Shown: one piece after another, positions 50,183 to 58,120 of the stretch
Layout of the letters: each line of letters starts with the position of its first letter
How positions within the stretch are numbered: position 1 is the stretch's first letter
Assembly: GCA_964428475.1 (NCBI GenBank)
Contig: CAYRYO010000006.1
Span: forward strand, 1 to 61,523
DNA length: 61,523 bases
Direction of reading: 5' to 3'
Source: JARICQ01 sp964428475
GTDB lineage: Bacteria; Bacillota; Clostridia; Tissierellales; Tissierellaceae
Made by a program: the position numbers and the translations under genes
The notes under the pieces: model-generated
The model's input: the letters and a program-made list of their open reading frames with translations, nothing else
Told to the model about the DNA's origin: nothing
Database searches by the model: none

Positions 50183-50434
50183 CTAGTCTTCATCATCTTG
50201 GTTAAATCTATTTGCAATGGTTTCTGGTTGGACTGGAGTTAATATTATATGTCCGCTATCTGTTATTATAACAGCTCTTGTCTTTCTTCCATAAGTAGCA
50301 TCTATTAAAATCCCTTTATCTCGTGCTTCTTGTACCATTCTTCTTATAGGGGCAGAGTCAGGGCTTACTACTGATACTATCCTTTCTGCAGATGCAATAT
50401 TTCCAAATCCTATATTAATTAATTTTACACTCAC
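50183..50434 (-). CDS. remA: Extracellular matrix regulator RemA (DUF370)
   Basis: 83 residues. LINIGFGNIASAERIVSVVS, APIRRMVQEARDKGILIDAT and YGRKTRAVIITDSGHIILT are near-invariant in RemA. In Bacillus RemA is a ring-forming DNA-binding activator of matrix and osmoprotection genes; in Clostridia the targets are not known. Start is GTG at 50434 with AAGGAAG upstream. Fits the yicC-remA-gmk order. Confidence 0.94.
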   Translation of the reverse strand: MSVKLINIGFGNIASAERIVSVVSPDSAPIRRMVQEARDKGILIDATYGRKTRAVIITDSGHIILTPVQPETIANRFNQDDED

Positions 50435-50447
50435 TGTAACACTTCCT

Positions 50448-51326
50448 TTATTCTACATTTTGAACCTGTTCCCTTATCTTTTCTATCTCAGCTTTAATAT
50501 CTACTACTGAAGTAGATATTAAACCATCATTGGCTTTAGACCCTATAGTATTTATCTCTCTATTCATCTCCTGTATCAAAAAATCTAACTTCCTACCAAC
50601 AGTATCTTCTTGTAATATACTTTGAAATTGTTTTATATGACTTTTAAGTCTAATTATTTCTTCGTTGACATTACTTTTATCTGCAAAGTATGCTACTTCA
50701 TGGATTAATCTTTCCTCGTCTATACTTGTATTGTTTTCTAATAACTCATTTATTCTTATTTTTAATTTGTCTTTATATTCAATTACAACTACAGGAGATC
50801 TTTCTTCAATCTTATCTAATATTTTTTCAATTTCCATTAAATGAGAAACCATATCAATTTCAAGTTCTTTACCTTCTCTTGTTTTCATACTCATTATATC
50901 ATCTATTGCCATCTTAAGAGATTGTTCTACTACTTCCCAAATTGCTCCCTCATCTATTCCCCTTTTCTCTGTCTTTATTATATCTGATAAAGATAAGACA
51001 TTATTTATTCTAATATCCCCACCTAAATTTAGCTCATTGTTTATTGTATCTAGTGCCTTTTTATATGATTTAGCAAGTTCCATATCTACTTTTATATCTA
51101 CAGGGGACCCATCTATATATTCTAAATTTAAATATATATCAACTTTGCCCCTTGATATATATTTTTTCACTACTTTTTTTATATTTTCTTCTAAGTAAAT
51201 CATATGCCTCGGCATCTTTATAGTTATATCATTATACCTATGATTAACAGCCTTTATCTCTACTTTTAAATTATATCTATTATTGGCACATTCCCCTCTA
51301 CCAAAACCTGTCATACTTTTTATCAT
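50448..51326 (-). CDS. yicC: YicC family protein (endoribonuclease-like)
   Basis: 292 residues. IKSMTGFGRGECANNRYNLK at the start and VGRKLDFLIQEMNREINTIG, SKANDGLISTSVVDIKAEIE at the end are the two conserved blocks of the family; acidic residues in the latter are those implicated in RNA cleavage in E. coli YicC. ATG with AGAGGTG upstream. First gene of the long yicC-to-thiN series, divergent from rqcH. Confidence 0.92.
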   Translation of the reverse strand: MIKSMTGFGRGECANNRYNLKVEIKAVNHRYNDITIKMPRHMIYLEENIKKVVKKYISRGKVDIYLNLEYIDGSPVDIKVDMELAKSYKKALDTINNELNLGGDIRINNVLSLSDIIKTEKRGIDEGAIWEVVEQSLKMAIDDIMSMKTREGKELEIDMVSHLMEIEKILDKIEERSPVVVIEYKDKLKIRINELLENNTSIDEERLIHEVAYFADKSNVNEEIIRLKSHIKQFQSILQEDTVGRKLDFLIQEMNREINTIGSKANDGLISTSVVDIKAEIEKIREQVQNVE

Positions 51327-51385
51327 ATCTACACCTCTTTTTATAAATTACATTATATTAGTCCTAAACATAAATTATAACCTTT

Positions 51386-51415
51386 AGTATATCATTTATC
51401 TATAGTTTATTACAA
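51386..51415 (-). promoter_or_regulatory. yicC operon promoter candidate
   Basis: Minus-strand -35 TTGTAA (51415-51410), an 18-base spacer and -10 TATACT (51391-51386), about 60 bases before yicC. No equally good plus-strand promoter for rqcH was found in the same 176-base gap, although TATACT-like hexamers lie near 51466-51471. Confidence 0.5.
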
Positions 51416-51502
51416 AATCTTAACAATTCTTTTTTATTATTTATATTTTCCCCTTCTATATGTTATACTTTAATATAATAAGTTTTCATTGGAGGTATCA
51501 AA

Positions 51503-53269
51503 ATGTCATTTGATGGTATAGTAACTAGATCCGTAGTAAATGAATTAAAAGATAAGTTAATTGGTGGAAGAATAGATAAAGTATATCAACAAGAAAAAGA
51601 TGAAATTTTTTTAAAAATATACAGTAAGGGAGAAAATTACAAGCTTGTAATATCATCAAGTAGTAACAATCCCAGAATACACTTAACCAAATATTCAAAA
51701 GAAAACCCAAAAGAACCTCCTATGTTTTGTATGCTCCTTAGAAAACACTTAACTGGAGGAACAATATTAAACATAGAACAATCTTCACTAGATAGAATTG
51801 TATTTATAGATATATCTGCAAAAGATGAACTAGGTCAAACGACAGAAAATAGAATCATAGTAGAGATAATGGGAAAACACAGCAATATAATACTCATAAA
51901 CAAAGAAAGTAAAATTATCATAGATTCAGTTAAAAGAGTCTATGAAGATATGAGTCGAATTCGAATGATAATTCCAGGTATAGAGTATATAAGTCCACCA
52001 GACCAAGATAAAATAAATCCTTTAAATAGTAGTAAAGATGATTTTTATAATTGCTTAAATGCTTCTAAGGACAATCTGAAGATAGTTAAGTTTTTTTATT
52101 TTAATTATATAGGAATTAGTCCGCTTCTAGGTAGAGAAATTTGTTTTAAAGCAAATATTGATATTGATAAAAATATAGGTGTTTTAGAAGCTGATGATAA
52201 AGAGAAACTATTCATTTCTTTTAGTCATTTAATAAATAAAATTAAAACAAATAGCTACAGCCCTTTAATTATAATGGATGACGACGATAATATAATTGCA
52301 TTTTATGCACTGGATTTAAATCAATTTGGAAATGCATATAAATCTAGATCGGATTCCATCTCTAATATACTAGATAAGTATTTTAAACTGAAAGATAATT
52401 CGGATAGAATAACACAAAAATCAAATTCCATGAAAAAATCTATATCAGTTAAACTTGATCGGGCTAAAAGCAAGTTGGGAAAACAAAAAAATGAATTGCT
52501 TGAAAGTAAAGAACGGGAAAAATATAAAATATATGGAGATTTGATTTCTGCTAATCTTCACAATATTCCCAGAGGTGTAGATAGAATAGAACTTGATAAC
52601 TTTTATGATGAAAATATGAAGTCAATATCTGTTCCTTTAAGTATAAAGCTTTTACCAGTTCAAAATGCTCAAAAATATTATAAAAAATATTCAAAGCTTA
52701 AAACTGCACATAATTTACTATTAAAGCAAATTCCTCAAACCAAAAATGAAATAGACTATCTTGAAAATGTAATTATAAGTTTAGAAAATTCAACTGAAAT
52801 CTATGAAATAGATGAAATAAAAGAAGAATTGATTCAAGAGGGATATTTGAAAACTTCTAAAAAAGATAAACGATCGAAAAAGATTAAAATCAGTAAGCCG
52901 CATCATTATATATCTAGGGATAATATAGATATATATGTAGGTAAAAATAATAGACAAAATGATTACTTGACTTTTAAATCTTCAAATAGATCAGATATTT
53001 GGATGCATGTTCAAAGAATGCCTGGATCACATGTCATCATAGGAAGTAAGGGAGAAGAAATTCCTGATTCAACTTTGGAAGATGCAGCAATACTAGCTGC
53101 ATATTACAGTAAAGGAAAAAATTCAAAACATGTAAATATAGATTATACACAAAGGAAAAATGTAAAAAAACCAAAGGGTGCAAAAGCAGGTATGGTAATA
53201 TATGAAAATTTTAAAACTATAAATATCAGTCCTTCAAAAGGACACTTAAGAACACTAAAGAAACAATAA
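51503..53269 (+). CDS. rqcH: Ribosome quality control protein RqcH (NFACT family)
   Basis: 588 residues. Binds stalled 50S-peptidyl-tRNA complexes and directs alanine tailing; such proteins were earlier called fibronectin-binding. NFACT-N domain (SFDGIVTRSVVNELKDKLIG, GRIDKVYQQEKDEIFLKIYS, and the PPMFCMLLRKHLTGG block at about 72-86), a HhH region, a coiled coil (about 300-440), and NFACT-R (YVGKNNRQNDYLTFKSSNRS, DIWMHVQRMPGSHVII, HVNIDYTQRKNVKKPKGAKA). ATG with GGAGG 7 bases upstream. Lone plus-strand gene; YlmH, another factor tied to this pathway, is at 55878-56660. Confidence 0.95.
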   Translation: MSFDGIVTRSVVNELKDKLIGGRIDKVYQQEKDEIFLKIYSKGENYKLVISSSSNNPRIHLTKYSKENPKEPPMFCMLLRKHLTGGTILNIEQSSLDRIVFIDISAKDELGQTTENRIIVEIMGKHSNIILINKESKIIIDSVKRVYEDMSRIRMIIPGIEYISPPDQDKINPLNSSKDDFYNCLNASKDNLKIVKFFYFNYIGISPLLGREICFKANIDIDKNIGVLEADDKEKLFISFSHLINKIKTNSYSPLIIMDDDDNIIAFYALDLNQFGNAYKSRSDSISNILDKYFKLKDNSDRITQKSNSMKKSISVKLDRAKSKLGKQKNELLESKEREKYKIYGDLISANLHNIPRGVDRIELDNFYDENMKSISVPLSIKLLPVQNAQKYYKKYSKLKTAHNLLLKQIPQTKNEIDYLENVIISLENSTEIYEIDEIKEELIQEGYLKTSKKDKRSKKIKISKPHHYISRDNIDIYVGKNNRQNDYLTFKSSNRSDIWMHVQRMPGSHVIIGSKGEEIPDSTLEDAAILAAYYSKGKNSKHVNIDYTQRKNVKKPKGAKAGMVIYENFKTINISPSKGHLRTLKKQ

Positions 53270-53270
53270 T

Positions 53271-53311
53271 ATAAAAGCCTTAGAAGAATTTAATATTTCT
53301 AAGGCTTTTAT
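53271..53311. terminator. Bidirectional terminator between rqcH and pyrR
   Basis: Perfect 15-base arms (ATAAAAGCCTTAGAA and complement) around an 11-base loop, flanked by A/T tracts. It lies between two convergent genes, 1 base after the rqcH stop and 13 bases from the pyrR stop. Confidence 0.9.
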
Positions 53312-53324
53312 ATTCAAATAAATG

Positions 53325-53855
53325 TCATTTAATGATTACAACTTTATCTTCATTATCAATTTCTCTTAATTTAACCTTTACATTTTCTTCTTTTGAAGTG
53401 GGGAGATTTTTTCCTACATAATCAGGACGTATAGGAAGCTCCCTATGCCCTCTGTCTATTAAAACAGCCAATTGTACTCTTGATGGCCTTCCTTTCTTTG
53501 AAATGGCATCAAGGGCAGCCCTGACAGTTCTTCCAGTATATATCACATCATCAACTAAGATGATTGTCTTTCCACATATATCTATATTTATATCTTTATT
53601 CACTATTGGCTGATCATTAATTTCTGTAAGATCATCTCTATATAAAGTGATATCCAAAAATAAAACTGGCACTTTTCCGCCTTCTATTTCGTCAATTTTT
53701 TCAGACAATCTCTCAGCAAGAGGAACCCCTCTAGTCTTAATCCCCAAAAAAATTATATCTTTTATTCCTTTATTCTTTTCAAGTATTTCATGAGCTATCC
53801 TGGTTGTAGCCCTTTGAATTGATTTTTCATCTAGTATGACTGCCTTGATATTCAT
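53325..53855 (-). CDS. pyrR: Pyrimidine operon attenuator/uracil phosphoribosyltransferase PyrR
   Basis: 176 residues starting MNIKAVILDEKSIQRATTRI. PRPP-binding loop in TIILVDDVIYTGRTVRAALD (about 93-112); GRPSRVQLAVLIDRGHRELP and RPDYVGKNLPTSKEENV are PyrR signatures. It binds pyr mRNA and promotes termination when UMP is high. The ATG at 53855 matches the family start; a GTG seven codons earlier overlaps rluD. The pyr operon usually following pyrR is absent: the next gene is convergent rqcH. Confidence 0.95.
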   Translation of the reverse strand: MNIKAVILDEKSIQRATTRIAHEILEKNKGIKDIIFLGIKTRGVPLAERLSEKIDEIEGGKVPVLFLDITLYRDDLTEINDQPIVNKDINIDICGKTIILVDDVIYTGRTVRAALDAISKKGRPSRVQLAVLIDRGHRELPIRPDYVGKNLPTSKEENVKVKLREIDNEDKVVIIK

Positions 53856-53862
53856 ATACCCA

Positions 53863-54780
53863 CTACTTCCTTTCACTTTCTAATTTCATCAAAATTTCTT
53901 TGAAGTATTCAGGTAGATCTTGTGTGAATTCTATATATTCATTGCTTGTAGGATGATTTAACCCTATATTATATGCGTGAAGCATTTGTTTTTCTAAAGC
54001 AAACTTATTTTTCCTACTTGAATACACAGGATCTCCCACTACTGGATGATTTATATAAGAAAGATGTACTCTTATTTGATGAGTTCTTCCACTTTCAAGA
54101 CGTAATTCCAATAAAGTAAAATCGTCATATCTGTCTATCACAGTATAATGGGTTACAGCTGTTTTGCTATTTTTTTTTGTAACTGCCATCCTTTTTCTAT
54201 GAACTGGATGCCTTCCTATAGGTGCATCTATTGTCCCACTATCTACTTTTACTCTGCCATGAACCAATGCTCTGTATACTCTTTTTATATCTCTATTCTT
54301 TAAGCTATCAGAGAGTTTTCTGTGGCTTATATCATTTTTAGCTACTACAAGTAGCCCTGAAGTATCTTTATCAAGTCTATGTACTATCCCCGGTCTAATA
54401 CATCCATTTATAGAGGACAAATTTGAAACATTAAAAAGCAGGCTATTTACTAAAGTTCCATTTATATTTCCTGCAGCTGGATGTACTACCATATCTTGTG
54501 GCTTATTGACCACTAGCAAATCATCATCTTCATATATAATATCAATAGGTATATCTTCTGGCTCAGCTTCTATCTTTTTAGGTTTAGGGATATTTACCTC
54601 AATGCTATCACCATTCTTAACTATATAACTTGATTTAGTCTTTTTTCCATTTACTAATACGAGCTCATCATTTATAAGCTTTTTAACATATGACCTAGAT
54701 AATTCATCTATATTTAAAGCTACAAAATAGTCTAGTCTATCATTTTTATCCTCTTCAACTTTAATTTTAATTATATCCAT
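53863..54780 (-). CDS. rluD: RluA-family pseudouridine synthase (RluD type)
   Basis: 305 residues. An N-terminal S4 domain (RLDYFVALNIDELSRSYVKK, about 15-34), then the catalytic motif GIVHRLDKDTSGLLVVAKND (about 132-151) with the active Asp, and LRLESGRTHQIRVHLSYINH. It isomerises uridines, probably in 23S rRNA. ATG with AGGA upstream. Lies 8 bases after lspA; the lspA-rluD-pyrR order is conserved. The exact target (RluD versus other RluA members) is not resolved. Confidence 0.93.
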   Translation of the reverse strand: MDIIKIKVEEDKNDRLDYFVALNIDELSRSYVKKLINDELVLVNGKKTKSSYIVKNGDSIEVNIPKPKKIEAEPEDIPIDIIYEDDDLLVVNKPQDMVVHPAAGNINGTLVNSLLFNVSNLSSINGCIRPGIVHRLDKDTSGLLVVAKNDISHRKLSDSLKNRDIKRVYRALVHGRVKVDSGTIDAPIGRHPVHRKRMAVTKKNSKTAVTHYTVIDRYDDFTLLELRLESGRTHQIRVHLSYINHPVVGDPVYSSRKNKFALEKQMLHAYNIGLNHPTSNEYIEFTQDLPEYFKEILMKLESERK

Positions 54781-54788
54781 AAACCATC

Positions 54789-55244
54789 CTAAGTCCTCTC
54801 TTTGTCAAATAATATTAATATAAGTATAATAACAGTACCTACCACAATAGCCATATCAGCAATATTAAACACAGGATACTCGTACCTATTAAATAGCCTA
54901 ATACTTATAAAATCCACAACATATCCAAACCTAATTCGATCTATTAAATTTCCAATTGCACCACCAAGCAAAAGTCCCAATCCAATTTGCATAAATATAT
55001 TTAATTTACTGGAATATTTAAATAAAAACAATGAGATAATTGCTATAACTATAAGTGTAATTACTATGAAAAAAATCTTTTTATGCTTTAATATTCCAAA
55101 TGCAGCACCATAATTTTCAACATACACTAATTTAAAAAATTCTGGAATAATTATATTTGATGTATTTCCCTTTAATTTAATTATTGCAAAATGCTTGGTA
55201 ATCTGGTCTATAAGTATAATAAAAAAAGATAAAATAAAACTCAA
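54789..55244 (-). CDS. lspA: Lipoprotein signal peptidase (signal peptidase II)
   Basis: 151 residues, four membrane segments (about 1-16, 60-78, 85-101 and 127-146). Removes signal peptides from diacylglyceryl-lipoproteins. VENYGAAFGIL (about 36-46) and the catalytic Asp pair: GNLIDRIRFGYVVDFI (about 98-113) and FNIADMAIVVGT (about 123-134). Start is TTG at 55244 with GGGGG 7 bases upstream. It follows the divIVA terminator. Confidence 0.95.
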   Translation of the reverse strand: MSFILSFFIILIDQITKHFAIIKLKGNTSNIIIPEFFKLVYVENYGAAFGILKHKKIFFIVITLIVIAIISLFLFKYSSKLNIFMQIGLGLLLGGAIGNLIDRIRFGYVVDFISIRLFNRYEYPVFNIADMAIVVGTVIILILILFDKERT

Positions 55245-55281
55245 TTTTCTGCCCCCAATATGTAACTTTATATTTATAGAA

Positions 55282-55306
55282 GAAAAAAAGAGGCTACTCC
55301 GCCTCT
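55282..55306 (-). terminator. Terminator after divIVA
   Basis: 6-base GC-rich arms AGAGGC / GCCTCT with a 6-base loop. On the minus strand seven T follow. The divIVA stop codon lies within it. It separates the division genes from lspA-rluD-pyrR. Confidence 0.85.
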
Positions 55307-55863
55307 ATTTCATCTATATGGTCTGTTGATTCTTCTAATTCCTCTAGTTTTTCTAACTCTTTTAGATTTTCTAATTGTTTAACGCTCGAATCATCTATCC
55401 TTTTACTTCCATCTTCAAAATCATTATAAAAATCTTCCAATGTACTTAATTGAGATTTAATAAATGATTCATATCTAGATTTAAATATAAGCATTTCCTT
55501 TTTTAATTGTTCATATTCTATTTTTATATGCTTAACTTCATCTAAGGCGTCGTTTACTTTGTTTTTAGCTTTTAACTCTGCTTCCTCAACTATTAAATTT
55601 GATTTTTTTCTAGCTGATTTTGTAACTTCATCTGCTGTGGATTGAGCAACCACCAAGGTGTTTTTCAAAGTTTCCTCTAGGCTATTATACTGTTTTATTT
55701 GATCTGTTAATACACCTATTTTATCCTTTAATTCTACATTTTCTCTATATAGCTTTTCATAGTCAGTATTAATAAAATCTAAATACCCATCAACATCTTT
55801 AGTTTTATAACCCATCATAGATTTTTTAAATTCTTTGTTTTGTATATCTAATGGTGTAATCAT
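55294..55863 (-). CDS. divIVA: DivIVA domain protein
   Basis: 189 residues from the ATG at 55863 with GGAG 8 bases upstream. MITPLDIQNKEFKKSMMGYK and TKDVDGYLDFINTDYEKLYR form the membrane-curvature-sensing DivIVA start; the remainder is coiled coil (about 28-150) with an acidic Leu/Glu-rich tail (LENLKELEKLEELEE). DivIVA marks cell poles and septa and places division and sporulation proteins. It follows ylmH by 14 bases in sepF-yggT-ylmH-divIVA. ileS, which usually follows, is not here. Confidence 0.94.
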   Translation of the reverse strand: MITPLDIQNKEFKKSMMGYKTKDVDGYLDFINTDYEKLYRENVELKDKIGVLTDQIKQYNSLEETLKNTLVVAQSTADEVTKSARKKSNLIVEEAELKAKNKVNDALDEVKHIKIEYEQLKKEMLIFKSRYESFIKSQLSTLEDFYNDFEDGSKRIDDSSVKQLENLKELEKLEELEESTDHIDEIEAE

Positions 55864-55877
55864 CGACTTCACTCCAT

Positions 55878-56660
55878 TTATATTAGTATTCTTATAATAG
55901 CTTTTATATTCTCTTTTTTCGTAAGGCCTCCAGTAGAATATAAAATAGACCTACCATAGCCTTTTACAGATATCATATCTCCTTCATTTAGTTCAGTAGA
56001 ACCCTTCTCTATTTCTTTCCAATTTACTTTTACTTTTCCTGATTGAATCATTTTTATACTATTACTCCTGGACAAATTATAGCAAGCACTAATATATGAA
56101 TCTAATCTCAGAGAAGATATGATTTTAAAAATCTCTTTAAATTCTAATGGCGTTGAAGCTAATTCATCTATAGAAGATTTTTCCACCTTTACATTTTTAT
56201 TTCCAACCTTCTCTAGATTGAAAATTATAAAATCAGCTATCTCTTTTTTACATATAATATCTGCGTAATTATCATATAGTAAAATATCTCCTACTTTATT
56301 TCTGATTATACCCAAATTCATTAATGCACCTAAAAAATCCTTGTGGCTTAAATTCTTTATATCTACTTTAACTCTTAAAACTTCAATGTCATCATCTATT
56401 ATATTTTCAATATAATCAGGGAAAATAGTAATTATCTTCCTCTCTGCCTCCTTAAATCCTCCATTTTCTGTATACATCAACTCAGAAAACTTATTAAGTA
56501 TAGAGTGTGCTAAATCCCTTTCATATGGATCAAGAAAGTCAGTAGACTCTTTGACATGATTTCTAGATACCATTTGAATCTTATCAATGATCCTTCTTAT
56601 TTTAAGTTTTTTATCAGAATCTCTTATATGAGATAAGCTGTTTTCTACATCTATAAACAT
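55878..56660 (-). CDS. ylmH: YlmH, S4-domain RNA-binding protein of the division cluster
   Basis: 260 residues. N-terminal half has FLDPYERDLAHSILNKF (about 42-58) typical of YlmH. Residues about 180-245 are an S4 domain (LRLDSYISACYNLSRSNSIK, MIQSGKVKVNWKEIEKGSTE, VKGYGR). YlmH has been linked both to division and to rescue of stalled ribosomes, where it acts on the same 50S complexes as RqcH. ATG with GGTG upstream, 11 bases after yggT. Confidence 0.92.
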   Translation of the reverse strand: MFIDVENSLSHIRDSDKKLKIRRIIDKIQMVSRNHVKESTDFLDPYERDLAHSILNKFSELMYTENGGFKEAERKIITIFPDYIENIIDDDIEVLRVKVDIKNLSHKDFLGALMNLGIIRNKVGDILLYDNYADIICKKEIADFIIFNLEKVGNKNVKVEKSSIDELASTPLEFKEIFKIISSLRLDSYISACYNLSRSNSIKMIQSGKVKVNWKEIEKGSTELNEGDMISVKGYGRSILYSTGGLTKKENIKAIIRILI

Positions 56661-56671
56661 ATTTTCACCAT

Positions 56672-56938
56672 TTATACTAACAACCTATAGGCAATGTTAC
56701 CTATTATTCTTAAAATGAGAATTGCAATTATCGGTGAAAAGTCAAACATTCCTGTATTTATTCCTGTTTTGTCTATGATTTGTCTAGCTGGACCAAGTAT
56801 AGGCTCTGTAAGTTCATGTATAAAGCTTGAGATTGTACCTCTGCCTCCCATGTTTAAAAAAGACAGAACTATCCTCACAAAAATAAGTATTTCTATCAAT
56901 CTAATTAAGGTCATTATAGCCTTATAAAGTAATATCAT
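56672..56938 (-). CDS. yggT: YggT/YlmG family membrane protein
   Basis: 88 residues with two hydrophobic segments (about 5-27 and 62-84). IEILIFVRIVLSFLNMGGRG, then FIHELTEPILGPARQII, is the YggT signature. It sits between sepF and ylmH, the conserved place. A division- or turgor-related role is proposed in other bacteria; nothing here proves it. Confidence 0.92.
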   Translation of the reverse strand: MILLYKAIMTLIRLIEILIFVRIVLSFLNMGGRGTISSFIHELTEPILGPARQIIDKTGINTGMFDFSPIIAILILRIIGNIAYRLLV

Positions 56939-56957
56939 CTATACTCTCTACTCCTTT

Positions 56958-57404
56958 TTACCAAGAGAATATCCCCTTGTTTTTAAGCTCATCTTTTAAA
57001 CCATCAATTTCTACATTATCTGGAGCAAATATAAATATATCTTTTGTTACCTTTTGGATATTTCCCTCCATAGCATATAATCCTCCATTGATAAAGTCAA
57101 AAATTTGTTTTTTAGTTGCTGATTCCAATTGTTCTAAATTTACTATCACAGTTTTCCTATATTTTAAATCGTCAATAATTCCAGGTGCTTCATCATAGCT
57201 AAGTGGTTCATGTACTATTATTTTCATATTACTATTAGTATGGATATTTAAAACTTTATTATTTACCTTTTTAGATTTTAATGCCTTTGATGGTATGTTC
57301 GTATCATAATCATCCTCTTCATAATCATCTTCGTACATTTCTTCATCTTCTTCCAAATCTTGTACGCCTATAAAATATTTTATTTTATTCATTACATTAC
57401 CCAT
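56958..57404 (-). CDS. sepF: Cell division protein SepF
   Basis: 148 residues from the ATG at 57404, 6 bases after AGGAGG. An amphipathic N-terminal helix (MNKIKYFIGV, about 5-14) anchors it to the membrane. An acidic linker (DEEMYEDDYEEDDYDTN) precedes the globular domain (KIIVHEPLSYDEAPGIIDDL, TVIVNLEQLE, IFDFINGGLYAMEGNIQKV, FIFAPDNVEI). SepF aligns FtsZ filaments at the septum. A longer frame upstream overlaps yggS and lacks homology. Confidence 0.94.
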   Translation of the reverse strand: MGNVMNKIKYFIGVQDLEEDEEMYEDDYEEDDYDTNIPSKALKSKKVNNKVLNIHTNSNMKIIVHEPLSYDEAPGIIDDLKYRKTVIVNLEQLESATKKQIFDFINGGLYAMEGNIQKVTKDIFIFAPDNVEIDGLKDELKNKGIFSW

Positions 57405-57414
57405 TTTACCCCTC

Positions 57415-58119
57415 CTAGTAATTTCTATCTCCAAAAATACCTCTTCCAACTCTAATCATATTCGACCCTTCTTCAATAGCAGCAACATAGTCATTTGTCA
57501 TTCCCATTGAAAGATATTCCATTGAAAGCTCACTGTAATTTTCTCTTTTAATACTCTCTTGTAATTCATATAATTCTCTAAATATACTTCTCAATTTCTT
57601 TTCCTCTTCAATATGTGGAGCTATAGTCATTAAACCTTTTATTCTTATATTATCCATAGATAATATAGATTCTATAAAGCCAAATGCCTCCTCTACCTTA
57701 ATACCAAATTTACTTTCCTCTTCAGAAACATTTACTTGTATCAAAACATCTGTCACTAAATCCTGTTTTTTAGATCTTTTATTTAATTCTTTTGCTAATG
57801 ACAATCTATCTAAAGAATGAATCAATTTAGTTTTTCCAATAAGATTTTTCACTTTATTTGTTTGAAGATGACCTATCATATGATAGTCTACAAATTTGTT
57901 TATTTGATCTATTTTAAATTCTAATTCTTGGACCTTGTTTTCTCCAATACTTTTTATTCCTGCATCAATAGCTATATTAATATTTTCTAAATCTACAGTT
58001 TTAGTGACTGCTATAAGCTCAACATTTTCTCCTATTCTTCCTGATTTAGATAATGCCTTTTCTATATTTTCATTTACTATAGATATATTTTCTTGTATTA
58101 ATATGTTAATCTCCTCCAT
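57415..58119 (-). CDS. yggS: PLP homeostasis protein YggS/YlmE (PROSC family)
   Basis: 234 residues. LIAVTKTVDLENINIAIDAG (about 35-54) contains the pyridoxal-phosphate lysine, GENKVQELEFKI and HMIGHLQTNKVKNLIG follow, and FGIKVEEAF, LSMGMTNDYVAAIEEGSNMI, RVGRGIFGDRNY complete the barrel. These proteins buffer free PLP. ATG at 58119; its ribosome site is weak. Between the HlyD-like gene (1 base) and sepF. Confidence 0.94.
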   Translation of the reverse strand: MEEINILIQENISIVNENIEKALSKSGRIGENVELIAVTKTVDLENINIAIDAGIKSIGENKVQELEFKIDQINKFVDYHMIGHLQTNKVKNLIGKTKLIHSLDRLSLAKELNKRSKKQDLVTDVLIQVNVSEEESKFGIKVEEAFGFIESILSMDNIRIKGLMTIAPHIEEEKKLRSIFRELYELQESIKRENYSELSMEYLSMGMTNDYVAAIEEGSNMIRVGRGIFGDRNY

Positions 58120-58120
58120 C

